In this document: one piece after another, positions 1 through 5,756 of the stretch
Layout of the letters: every line of letters starts with the position of its first letter
Numbering within the stretch: the stretch's first letter is position 1
Assembly (NCBI GenBank): GCA_025363495.1
Contig: JANYDR010000585.1
Location: 1-10,117, forward strand
Direction of reading: 5' to 3'
Length of the DNA stretch: 10,117 nucleotides
Origin: Cyclobacteriaceae bacterium
GTDB lineage: Bacteria > Bacteroidota > Bacteroidia > Cytophagales > Cyclobacteriaceae
Made by a program: the position numbers and the translations under genes
The notes under the pieces: generated by a model
Databases searched by the model: none
The model's input: only the letters and a program-made list of their open reading frames with translations
Told to the model about the DNA's origin: nothing

Positions 1-44
1 TCTTTTTTGCCTTGATGCAAAAAAGAACCAAAAAAAATCAAGGC
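1..44. repeat. Interlocked inverted repeats, left end
   Basis: Positions 1-10 and 17-26 form a perfect 10-bp inverted repeat with a 6-nt loop. Overlapping it, 9-16 and 37-44 form a perfect 8-bp inverted repeat (GCCTTGAT and ATCAAGGC). The two stems share bases, so they are alternative foldings. This TTTTTTGCCTTGATGCAAAAAAG arrangement resembles an intergenic repeat I associate with Bacteroidota genomes. The open frame across this stretch has no recognisable domain and I do not treat it as a gene. Confidence 0.6.
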
Positions 45-50
45 GGAAAA

Positions 51-73
51 AAGCCTGCCTGGTCGGCAGGCTT
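51..73. repeat. Perfect 9-bp hairpin
   Basis: AAGCCTGCC (51-59) pairs with GGCAGGCTT (65-73) around a 5-nt loop. It directly follows the interlocked repeats at 1-44 and is probably part of the same repetitive element. There is no T-run right after it, so it is not an obvious intrinsic terminator in either direction. Confidence 0.55.
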
Positions 74-255
74 CCCCGCTCATTGCCATCGCACCACCCC
101 GCTTTTCCGCCCGGCCACCGCTCCTCGTAAACCCTTAAAAAACTTCAATGGCTATGGAATCTCGATATCTCGGTTATTTAGAAGATACATCTAATCAAAA
201 AATGAAAATTAAATTTGAAAGATAATCCCGTACATCAATCGAAGGACAACTTTCT

Positions 256-354
256 GTCATTGCATAAGGCGCCTCATTATTCCGCGGCCCTAGCAGGGGC
301 ATGCAGGGTGAGGAAATAATGCAGCGCCGGTGCAATGACTCGGCCCAGCGGCCG
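256..354. other. GC-rich nested stem-loop region (RNA or mobile palindrome)
   Basis: Three paired arms nest here: GTCATTGCA 256-264 with 331-339 (9 bp), GGCGC 268-272 with 324-328 (5 bp), and CATTATT 275-281 with 315-321 (7 bp), separated by small internal loops. The inner part can form a further small hairpin (CCCT 288-291 with AGGG 295-298). A separate hairpin, CGGCC 341-345 with GGCCG 350-354, follows at once. The region is visibly richer in G and C than the AT-rich DNA on both sides, and no coding frame explains it. It could be a structured RNA or the remnant of a palindromic mobile element. I do not recognise a family. Confidence 0.45.
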
Positions 355-616
355 TGGAGCAATCAAAACACACTTCGTCTTGGATAATTAAATATTGGGT
401 TTTCACTATGATTTTAAGCATCAAGTAATTTTGTTGGAAAGAATTCCACAGATCGAATACTCGCAAATTTTCGCAGAACTCTTAGAATTGTTTCATTTAG
501 TAGTCAGGCCAGGATGTGGCCAAAGCCACCCTCAACTGCTGAACGGCTAACGATCGTGTAAGCTCCTCCGAAAAGTAGGACAGGATCAATTTAGACAATT
601 CTAATAACGGCTATTC
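355..616. other. Non-coding stretch downstream of the M13 gene
   Basis: No gene-like frame is seen. Two structures stand out. A short hairpin at 511-532 pairs GTGGC 516-520 with GCCAC 525-529, extended by AGG/CCT across a 2-nt bulge. A 10-bp inverted repeat pairs TTAGAATTGT 482-491 with 595-604 across 103 nt. The hairpin lies downstream of the minus-strand peptidase gene but has no T-run on that strand, so I do not call it a terminator. Confidence 0.4.
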
Positions 617-2635
617 CTACCATACCACTATCCTCTCACTTTCAGGCTTATACATCTTATCTCCCGGCTGCACATTAAACGCATTGTAAAATGGTGTGAA
701 GTTCATCAATGGTCCGTTCACACGCCACATCGCCGGTGAATGCGGATTAGTGTTTACATACATCCGCATATACTCGTCCTTTGTTTTCACACGCCAGATC
801 TTTGCGATCGAAATGAAGAACCGCTGATCGGGTGTAAAGCCGTCCAGCTTCGTGGTGTCTTTTCCTTGCTCCGTTAATTTAAAAGCATCATATGCAATGG
901 CAACGCCTGCAATGTCCGCTGTGTTTTCACCAACTGTCAATGCGCCCTTTACATGCACTGAATCGAGCACGGTAAACTGATTGTACTGATCAATTACCTG
1001 CTGTGTTCTTGCTTTGAATTTTTCATAGTCAGCTTTTGTCCACCAGTTGGTCACGTTCCCGACTTTATCATATTGTGCTCCCTGATCGTCAAACGAGTGG
1101 GTGATCTCATGGCCAATCACCATGCCAATGCCACCATAGTTCAGTGCATCATCGGCAAGCAAATCGAAGTACGGAGATTGCAAGATCCCGGCAGGAAAAA
1201 CAATTTCATTCAGCGGAGGATTGTTATACGCTGTTACCGTTGGAGGTGTATTGAGCCATTCGGTTCTATCAACAGGCTGTCCGACTTTCGCCAGACTATA
1301 CATATAGTCATTCTTGTTGGCCGACAAGCGGTTTTCGAAATAAGCGTCTCGTTTCACTTCCACGTTTGAGTAATCCCTCCATTTGTCGGGATAACCGATC
1401 TTTTCTGTGAAGGCGTACAGTTTTTCTTTTGCCTTTGCTTTTGTTGAATCGCTCATCCATTCAAGCCGGTCGACGCGTGCTTCAAAAGCTTTCTTCAGGT
1501 TATCCACCAATACCGCCATGCGTTTCTTGGCAGCAGCTGTAAAATATTTTTTTACGTAGAGCTGTGCGAGGGCATGTCCGATTGAGCGATCGACTGCCTG
1601 CGTCATTTCTTCTGCACGTGTTTTCTTCACGCCTTGTCCGGTAAGGACTTTTGTATACTGAAAAGATGCATCGGTAAACGGCTGACTTAAAAAATTTGCA
1701 TAAGCCGTAAGGGCGTTGGCTTTCAAATAGATCTTCCAATCATTGACGGAGACAGATTTTAACATCGCATTCAGCTTGTCATAGTAAGCGGGTTGTCCTA
1801 TGTTGACCGAATCAGCCTTTACACCTAAGTCTGTCAGTAACGTTGTCCAGCTCAGGTTGAGATGTTTTTTTGAAAGAGCAGCAACGGAAATTTTATTGTA
1901 ATTGGCCTTCACATCTCTGAGTTCGATATTCGTTCTGTGTGCGGTGGCAAGTTGTTTCTCGATGTCATAGGTTATGCTTGCATTTTTCTTAGCAGTCGCG
2001 GCATCCGTTCCTGTCAATTCAAATAAGCTGGCGAGATATTCCTTATAGGCCTTTTGAATGGCGAGTGTTGAAGAATCGGTCTTGAAATAATAATCTCTCT
2101 CCGGAAGGCCAATTCCTGTTTGAAAGAACTGGGCAATATTAACAGTGCTGTGCTTATCATCGGGGCCAACATAAAAACCGATGATCGATGCATCACCCGA
2201 TTTTTGTTCTTCGGTCGCAACCTTTAGTAGCGACGACACATTTGTTATCGCATCAATACTGGCGAGCACAGGTTTGATGGGCTCGTAACCGCGTTTGTTA
2301 ATGGCAGTTGTATCCATTCCCGAAGCATAAAAGTCGCCGACCTTTTGTTCAATGCTTCCTGCGGCGCTATTACTTCCCGAAAGGCTGTCCAGGATTCCAC
2401 GCAGCCGAATACGTTGTGGGTAATTCAGGAAGGAGTAGGAACCTACGCCTGTTTGACCCGCCGGGATTCGGACAGTGTCATACCAAATGCTGTTGGCATA
2501 CATAAAAAAATCATCGCCAGGTTTTTTGGAAGGATCTATTCCTGTTATAATAACATGTTTTGTTTCAGTTTCAGAGGCTGGCTTGCAGGCTCCTGCCAAT
2601 ATCAGCGCCAGGGAGAAATATAATAGTCTTTTCAT
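617..2635 (-). CDS. M13 family zinc metallopeptidase (neprilysin/PepO-like), lipoprotein
   Basis: This is a 672-residue secreted zinc endopeptidase of the M13 (neprilysin/PepO) family, full length for bacterial members. The zinc site is HEITH (H509, E510, H513), with the third ligand in ENTAD (E570, D574) about 57 residues later. Upstream, TAYNNPP (468-474) followed by NEIVFPAGILQSPYF matches the substrate-binding stretch just before the HExxH helix. H632 in NPHSPAMWRVNG and R638 correspond to the catalytic-pocket His and Arg of neprilysin. The protein ends in VW like other M13 enzymes. The N-terminus MKRLLYFSLALILAGAC is a lipoprotein signal with Cys17 as the lipidated residue, so the enzyme should sit on the cell envelope facing the periplasm or outside. 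It probably cleaves oligopeptides; the natural substrate is unknown. It is transcribed divergently from the PKD lipoprotein, with 204 bp between the starts. No TAnnTTTG box is seen upstream on this strand. Confidence 0.95.
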   Translation of the reverse strand: MKRLLYFSLALILAGACKPASETETKHVIITGIDPSKKPGDDFFMYANSIWYDTVRIPAGQTGVGSYSFLNYPQRIRLRGILDSLSGSNSAAGSIEQKVGDFYASGMDTTAINKRGYEPIKPVLASIDAITNVSSLLKVATEEQKSGDASIIGFYVGPDDKHSTVNIAQFFQTGIGLPERDYYFKTDSSTLAIQKAYKEYLASLFELTGTDAATAKKNASITYDIEKQLATAHRTNIELRDVKANYNKISVAALSKKHLNLSWTTLLTDLGVKADSVNIGQPAYYDKLNAMLKSVSVNDWKIYLKANALTAYANFLSQPFTDASFQYTKVLTGQGVKKTRAEEMTQAVDRSIGHALAQLYVKKYFTAAAKKRMAVLVDNLKKAFEARVDRLEWMSDSTKAKAKEKLYAFTEKIGYPDKWRDYSNVEVKRDAYFENRLSANKNDYMYSLAKVGQPVDRTEWLNTPPTVTAYNNPPLNEIVFPAGILQSPYFDLLADDALNYGGIGMVIGHEITHSFDDQGAQYDKVGNVTNWWTKADYEKFKARTQQVIDQYNQFTVLDSVHVKGALTVGENTADIAGVAIAYDAFKLTEQGKDTTKLDGFTPDQRFFISIAKIWRVKTKDEYMRMYVNTNPHSPAMWRVNGPLMNFTPFYNAFNVQPGDKMYKPESERIVVW

Positions 2636-2701
2636 GGTTGTAAATTTAGAATACCCAGCGGGAAAAGCAACTAAACCCAGCGTTAACGGTCTGGGCTATG
2701 C

Positions 2702-2728
2702 AAGCGCCTTAGCGGCGTGAAAAAAAAC
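2702..2728. repeat. Fragment of GCGCC-rich intergenic repeat
   Basis: AGCGCCTTAGCGGCGTGAAAA reads on the minus strand as a run of T followed by CACGCCGCTAAGGCGCT. That resembles the right-end repeat at 9979-10007 (TTTTCACCGCCAAGGCGC). It lies in the divergent intergenic region between the peptidase and PKD genes. It is short, so relatedness is suggestive only. Confidence 0.35.
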
Positions 2729-2806
2729 TTTGAACTCGGACATTAGATTTGCCTGCTTGTCTATGGTCGATGTTTTTTGTCACCCCGGTTTGGCGGCTAT
2801 TTTGCT

Positions 2807-2814
2807 TAATTTTG
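2807..2814 (+). promoter_or_regulatory. Bacteroidota -7 promoter box (TAATTTTG)
   Basis: TAATTTTG matches the TAnnTTTG -7 consensus of the Bacteroidota housekeeping sigma factor exactly and ends 25 nt before the start codon at 2840. TTTG copies upstream (2776-2779, 2789-2792) give spacers of 27 and 14 nt, both outside the usual 17-23, so the -33 element is weak. It would drive the PKD lipoprotein and possibly the SRPBCC gene behind it. Confidence 0.5.
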
Positions 2815-2839
2815 TAGCCTGACTGAAAAACAGTGGCGT

Positions 2840-3655
2840 ATGAAGAATTCCTTTCTTTCAATCCTGTTAGCGTTCGTTGCTCTGGTAGTTTCGTGTAAGA
2901 GCGATGTAATTTCACTACAGCCAAAAGCTAGTTTTTCAATTGACGGAACTGATGTTGAGTCTGTCACTATCGGGACGCATGATGCGTTCTATCCGGAAAA
3001 TCTATCAAGCAACGCAACATCTGTAGTTTGGGATTTTGGGAATGGAACTACTTCCACGGATGAGCATCCGAAAGTAACGTACGCAATAAATGGCAATTAC
3101 AATTTGACACTGACAGCTTTTGGGCAAGGTGGTACTAAAAATGTGATCAAAAAAACTGTTGTTGTTAAAGAAAGGATACTCAAAACCATACAGCTTGATA
3201 AAATTTCCTTAAACAGTTACCTGGCTGAGCAAGCTGCTGGAATCACGTTTCCGGTATTTTCTAAACTAGACTTATGGGTAGAGCTGAAATTCTCACAAGG
3301 GATCGTGCAGCGAACTTCGAACCATGATATTGTAGCTCCAACGATTTTCAGAACGCCCATTTATGCTCAAATTGATTCCAGTTTTCATTCTACGTTAGCT
3401 TATAGTCTACCTCAAACACAAAACGTAGTAATCAGTTATCCGGTGAATGACATCGACTTCTACCAGGGTGGTTTGGGATTGGTCGCGAACCTGTACGGAA
3501 CCAATGGCACGAATACATATCTTCTTTTCTCAACATCGTGGTCTGGTTTTGCGTTTTCAGGATCAACGAATCCATCTCTTTCAAACTCTTTTAATACCAT
3601 CTTCGCCGTCCCAGGCTCACCAACAAAATTGACCTTAGGCATCGAGTTTCAGTGA
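2840..3655 (+). CDS. PKD domain-containing lipoprotein
   Basis: This 271-residue envelope lipoprotein has a signal MKNSFLSILLAFVALVVSC with Cys19 as the lipidation site. Residues about 28-109 form one PKD (Ig-like) beta-sandwich, shown by WDFGNG at 64-69 (family consensus WDFGDG) and the Y-x3-G-x-Y strand at 81-87 (YAINGNY). Residues about 113-271 form a second region with many aromatic and hydroxyl residues that looks all-beta. I do not recognise it and see no catalytic motif. PKD domains usually mediate protein or carbohydrate contacts on surface proteins, so an anchoring or binding role is likely. The start follows a good -7 box, and the next gene begins 24 bp after the stop, so the two may be co-transcribed. 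Confidence 0.85.
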   Translation: MKNSFLSILLAFVALVVSCKSDVISLQPKASFSIDGTDVESVTIGTHDAFYPENLSSNATSVVWDFGNGTTSTDEHPKVTYAINGNYNLTLTAFGQGGTKNVIKKTVVVKERILKTIQLDKISLNSYLAEQAAGITFPVFSKLDLWVELKFSQGIVQRTSNHDIVAPTIFRTPIYAQIDSSFHSTLAYSLPQTQNVVISYPVNDIDFYQGGLGLVANLYGTNGTNTYLLFSTSWSGFAFSGSTNPSLSNSFNTIFAVPGSPTKLTLGIEFQ

Positions 3656-3679
3656 GGTTCAACGTTTCGTTTCCCAATT

Positions 3680-4150
3680 ATGAGACCAAAATTTCAATCA
3701 AAACAATCTGTAATCATAAATGCTCCTATTGAAAAAGTATGGGAGTTCAATCAGGACCTTTCACGGATAGCAGAGTATCATCCTCGGGTGAATAAGGTTG
3801 ATTTAATTTCCGGCAAGCAGTTTCGGGAAGTGGGTGTGGCGTATCAATGTCATCTTTCTGATGGTAAGAACACGTGCGTAGAAAAAGATATTGAGATCAT
3901 TCCCATGGAGAAAATTGTAACCGTATTTGTTTCAGATACGATGGGACTGACAAAACTATTGCCTGACTACATCGTGGAATCGACTGTTAAAAAAATTGAC
4001 GACAAGACAACTAAAGCGGAAATATCACATTTCTATTCAAGTTCAATTTGGAAAGTGTGGCTATTGAATTCTATCATAAAAAGGAAAATTGCGGGGGAGA
4101 CAATGGGCACCTTGAGGGCAATGAAAAAGAAGATAGAAAATGAGCATTGA
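3680..4150 (+). CDS. SRPBCC family protein (polyketide cyclase/dehydrase-like)
   Basis: This 156-residue cytoplasmic protein fills a single SRPBCC (START/Bet v1-like) ligand-binding domain. The N-terminal strand QSVIINAPIEKVWEFNQDLSRIAEYHP (about 9-35) is the classic opening: a beta strand, then a helix bearing the VW pair, then a residue run shaping the pocket entrance. The middle is alternating beta strands, and the end (about 125-155) is the long amphipathic helix that closes the cavity. Such proteins bind hydrophobic small molecules or act on them; nothing here tells which. It sits 24 bp after the PKD lipoprotein with no obvious promoter of its own. It is one of three SRPBCC genes within 3 kb but is clearly diverged from the other two. 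The start at 3680 gives the family's normal N-terminus. Confidence 0.85.
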   Translation: MRPKFQSKQSVIINAPIEKVWEFNQDLSRIAEYHPRVNKVDLISGKQFREVGVAYQCHLSDGKNTCVEKDIEIIPMEKIVTVFVSDTMGLTKLLPDYIVESTVKKIDDKTTKAEISHFYSSSIWKVWLLNSIIKRKIAGETMGTLRAMKKKIENEH

Positions 4151-4464
4151 ATTTTCAGTCAGGGACACAAGCAAGATTTCAACGCTATGCGCTATGGCGC
4201 GGCGCTTTTTTAGCGCGTGCCCGTGCGAACTAATGGATAGGAGTTTTCCCCTAATCTGATTCTGAAATACCTCTTTTTTAATGCCACCATCTAATCATCT
4301 GGTTTTCTGGATCACTGAACAAAAAATGGACTATAACGGAATAGCTGTATAATATTTACGGGTTTGAAGCTTTTGAACCCATTGCATGTGCCCCAGCCGG
4401 GGCATGGTGTCGCATTGTAGTTTAATTTTTCACCTTTCCTCCCTCAAATAAATCTCCCAATAAA
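4151..4464. other. Intergenic stretch with repeat copy and hairpin
   Basis: No coding frame is convincing. The stretch holds copy A of the 75-bp dispersed repeat (4195-4269) and a compact hairpin in which TGCCCC (4389-4394) pairs with GGGGCA (4399-4404) around AGCC. Just before the hairpin is a partly self-complementary GGGTT/AACCC stretch at 4360-4380. No T-run follows the hairpin, so it is not an obvious terminator. The promoter of the SRPBCC/ArsR operon begins at 4465. Confidence 0.5.
4195..4269 (+). repeat. 75-bp dispersed repeat, copy A
   Basis: This stretch aligns without gaps to 8132-8206 at 62 of 75 positions by hand count. The first part holds a GC palindrome, GCGCT (4202-4206) and AGCGC (4212-4216) around five T. 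The conserved part continues well past the palindrome (TTTTCCCC at 4253-4258 region and TGAAATA at the end), so it is not just two similar terminators. It lies 45 bp after the SRPBCC stop at 4150, in the same orientation to its upstream gene as copy B. Confidence 0.75.
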
Positions 4465-4496
4465 TTTGCGTAACTCAAAAGTTACCTATACATTTG
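4465..4496 (+). promoter_or_regulatory. Promoter of the SRPBCC/ArsR operon
   Basis: TTTG (4465-4468), a 20-nt spacer, then TACATTTG (4489-4496) fits the Bacteroidota pattern TTTG-N17-23-TAnnTTTG exactly. Transcription would begin near 4500, giving a leader of about 20 nt before the start codon at 4519. The overlapping TAAATTTG at 4461-4468 also matches a -7 box and could be an alternative promoter, with a poorer -33 (TTTC 4435-4438). The spacer is filled by one palindrome and a second follows the -7 box. Confidence 0.7.
4470..4485. promoter_or_regulatory. Operator 1, GTAAC-N6-GTTAC
   Basis: A perfect 5-bp inverted repeat around TCAAAA lies between the -33 and -7 elements. A repressor bound here would block RNA polymerase. 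It shares half-sites and the AAAA core with the second palindrome 28 bp downstream (centre to centre). The likely ligand is the ArsR-type protein encoded at 4949-5275. Confidence 0.65.
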
Positions 4497-4515
4497 AGTA
4501 ACCTAAAAGTTACTC
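4496..4515. promoter_or_regulatory. Operator 2, GAGTAAC-N6-GTTACTC
   Basis: A perfect 7-bp inverted repeat around CTAAAA starts at the last base of the -7 box and ends 3 nt before the ATG at 4519. It therefore covers the predicted transcription start and the ribosome-binding region. It has the same GTAAC/GTTAC core as operator 1. Confidence 0.65.
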
Positions 4516-4518
4516 ATC

Positions 4519-4968
4519 ATGCAAACAGAAATTAAAAACGAATGGATTTATGAGCAATCTCCAAACGAAGTTTGGGAATATCTCACGCAGGCGGAGCTAA
4601 TCGCCCTATGGCTAATGCCGAACAATTTTAAGCCAATTCCCGGGCACGAATTTGAGTTCCGGGTAAAGCCCATTTCAAGCCTTGATTTGGATGGCATATT
4701 CCATTGCAAGGTGCTTGAAATAGTTCCTTTTCAAAAACTCACATATAGTTGGAAAGGTGGTCCAGGCAATGGTGTTTTCACATTGGACACTATAGTTGAA
4801 TGGAAGTTGGAAAAATATGGAGAAGGCACCAAGCTGTTCTTAAAACAATCCGGTTTCAAAGAAGTCAACCATTCAATCTTTATGGGAATGACCAATGGAT
4901 GGCAGTCAAATATTCAGAAAATGATTAATCATTTAAACGCAACAAATAATGGCAAAACAAAGGTTTGA
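4519..4968 (+). CDS. SRPBCC domain protein, AHSA1-type
   Basis: This 149-residue protein is one complete AHSA1/COG3832-type SRPBCC domain. Family landmarks are the opening IYEQSPNEVWEYLTQAELIALW (about 10-31), the strand CKVLEIVPFQKLTYSWKGG (about 63-81), TIVEWKLEKYGEGTKLFLKQSGF (about 91-113), and the closing helix NGWQSNIQKMINHL (about 126-139). It probably binds a hydrophobic small molecule in the cytoplasm; no ligand can be assigned. Members next to ArsR-type regulators are common, and here the regulator gene overlaps its 3' end by 20 bp, so the two are translated from one message. It is the first gene behind the double-operator promoter and so is likely repressed until the regulator releases. 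No Shine-Dalgarno is visible, and the operator occupies that position. Confidence 0.9.
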   Translation: MQTEIKNEWIYEQSPNEVWEYLTQAELIALWLMPNNFKPIPGHEFEFRVKPISSLDLDGIFHCKVLEIVPFQKLTYSWKGGPGNGVFTLDTIVEWKLEKYGEGTKLFLKQSGFKEVNHSIFMGMTNGWQSNIQKMINHLNATNNGKTKV

Positions 4969-5275
4969 CGCATTCCAGGTTATTGCCGACCCAAGTCGCC
5001 GGCAAATGTTGATGCTGCTTTCAAAGGAAAGTTTAACAGTAAATGGATTGGCAGAGAATTTTGACATGAGTCGTCCTGCGGTTTCAAAGCATATCAAAAT
5101 CCTTTATGGTGCTGGGTTTATTTCCATTACCGAGATTGGAAGAGAAAGGCATTGCATACTAAAACAAGAAGGCTTTAATGAGCTACAAAATTTCATCGAC
5201 TACTTCGATAAATTCTGGGCAGGCAAACTCAATAAATTGGAAACTCTTTTAAATAATAAAGCAAAATCAAAATGA
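4949..5275 (+). CDS. ArsR/SdpR-type winged-helix repressor
   Basis: This 108-residue regulator has a winged-helix DNA-binding domain. FQVIADPSRRQMLMLLSKE (9-27) is the standard first helix pair, SRPAVSKHIKIL (41-52) is the recognition helix, and ISITEIGRERHCILK (58-72) is the wing. The tail FWAGKLNKLETLL (89-101) is the usual dimerisation helix of the SdpR-like branch. There is no CxC metal-binding motif (Cys69 is the only cysteine), so metal sensing of the classical ArsR type is unlikely. It probably binds as a dimer to the two GTAAC-N6-GTTAC sites ahead of the operon and represses itself and the SRPBCC gene. What relieves repression is not evident; a ligand also held by the SRPBCC protein is one guess. 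Its start lies 20 bp inside the SRPBCC gene. Confidence 0.92.
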   Translation: MAKQRFDAFQVIADPSRRQMLMLLSKESLTVNGLAENFDMSRPAVSKHIKILYGAGFISITEIGRERHCILKQEGFNELQNFIDYFDKFWAGKLNKLETLLNNKAKSK

Positions 5276-5385
5276 TCACAAACATTAAAATAATCAGCCT
5301 TTGGTCCGGTGTTTTACCGGCCAATTTTATGACTCCAAAAGCTTTGACTTCGAATAAAAAAATAATTACAAAACTACGTTGGTAA
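5272..5385 (+). CDS. Possible 37-residue ORF overlapping the ArsR stop (doubtful)
   Basis: An ATG overlaps the ArsR stop as ATGA, the classical arrangement for translational coupling, and opens 37 codons before TAA. The beginning (MITNIKIISLWSGVLPANFM) is hydrophobic with a charged start, which loosely resembles the first membrane segment of DoxX-like proteins. Such proteins often follow ArsR/SRPBCC pairs (general knowledge, not proven here). The 230-bp palindrome begins 20 bp later, so this could be the stub of a third operon gene cut short. A hairpin with a T-tract lies inside it (5301-5328), which favours simple non-coding DNA. I give it low weight. Confidence 0.2.
   Translation: MITNIKIISLWSGVLPANFMTPKALTSNKKIITKLRW
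5301..5328 (+). terminator. Candidate intrinsic terminator of the SRPBCC/ArsR operon
   Basis: TTGG (5301-5304) and CCGGT (5306-5310) pair with ACCGG (5316-5320) and CCAA (5321-5324) around a GTTTT loop, with one bulged T. Four T follow at 5325-5328. It starts 25 nt after the ArsR stop. The T-tract is short, so some read-through is likely. Confidence 0.5.
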
Positions 5386-5405
5386 CACAAAATGATTGAA
5401 GAAAA

Positions 5406-5635
5406 CTTTGCCACGGATGACACAGATTTTCACGGAAAGAATTAAATGCACTTTTGCGGTAATAAAAATCCGCAGATGCGGCTTCGCCGCGCTGATGAAC
5501 CGCGATTGATCTGGCTTAAACTCATCGACGATTTTCAGCGACGCCAGCAGCTTGCTGCATCGGTGGATTTTACACACGAGAGATAATGCATTCAATTGTA
5601 TTTATCTGTGAAAATCTGTGTCATCCGTGGCAAAG
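5406..5635. repeat. 230-bp palindromic element with 28-bp perfect terminal inverted repeats
   Basis: 5406-5433 and 5608-5635 are exact reverse complements over 28 bp (CTTTGCCACGGATGACACAG... ending in TTTTCAC). Pairing continues inward: 5440-5450 with 5587-5597 (10 of 11), and 5465-5482 with 5554-5571 (15 of 18). The centre adds GCGGC-TTC-GCCGC near 5478-5490. The whole element can therefore fold into one long imperfect hairpin. The arm sequence is of the CCACGGATGACACAGATTTTCAC type that I know as an abundant intergenic repeat in Bacteroidota and other bacteria. No transposase is encoded, and no clear target-site duplication is seen at the edges. It separates the ArsR operon from the next operon. 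Confidence 0.85.
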
Positions 5636-5756
5636 GATTTTTCTTTCATTTGTTTATCAATAGCGTTTTTTCCCAAAGGGAGATCGGTGGAACGTCAAAT
5701 TACAAGCAATGAAATATAACTAAACAAAGCAGGACTAATATTAAAATAATAGCAAA
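5636..5756. other. Leader region of the second SRPBCC operon
   Basis: This 121-bp stretch is AT-rich and holds no TAnnTTTG box that I can find and no clear Shine-Dalgarno before the ATG at 5757. The operon behind it may be read through from the ArsR promoter, or from a promoter of another type. Confidence 0.35.

Noticed and set aside
12..194. 60-codon plus-strand open frame at the left end
   Set aside because: It runs through inverted repeats (1-73), is low-complexity and basic, and has no recognisable domain.
482..604. 10-bp inverted repeat TTAGAATTGT / ACAATTCTAA as ends of a mobile element
   Set aside because: A single 10-bp AT-rich match over 103 nt could be chance; nothing between the arms or at the edges supports an element.
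2676..2695. CCCAG-N10-CTGGG near-palindrome upstream of the peptidase gene as an operator
   Set aside because: Only 5-bp arms, no matching second site and no promoter box recognised nearby.
5374..5595. 73-codon minus-strand frame inside the palindromic element
   Set aside because: It translates the inverted repeat arm (for example SVKICVIRG), a common artefact of this repeat type.
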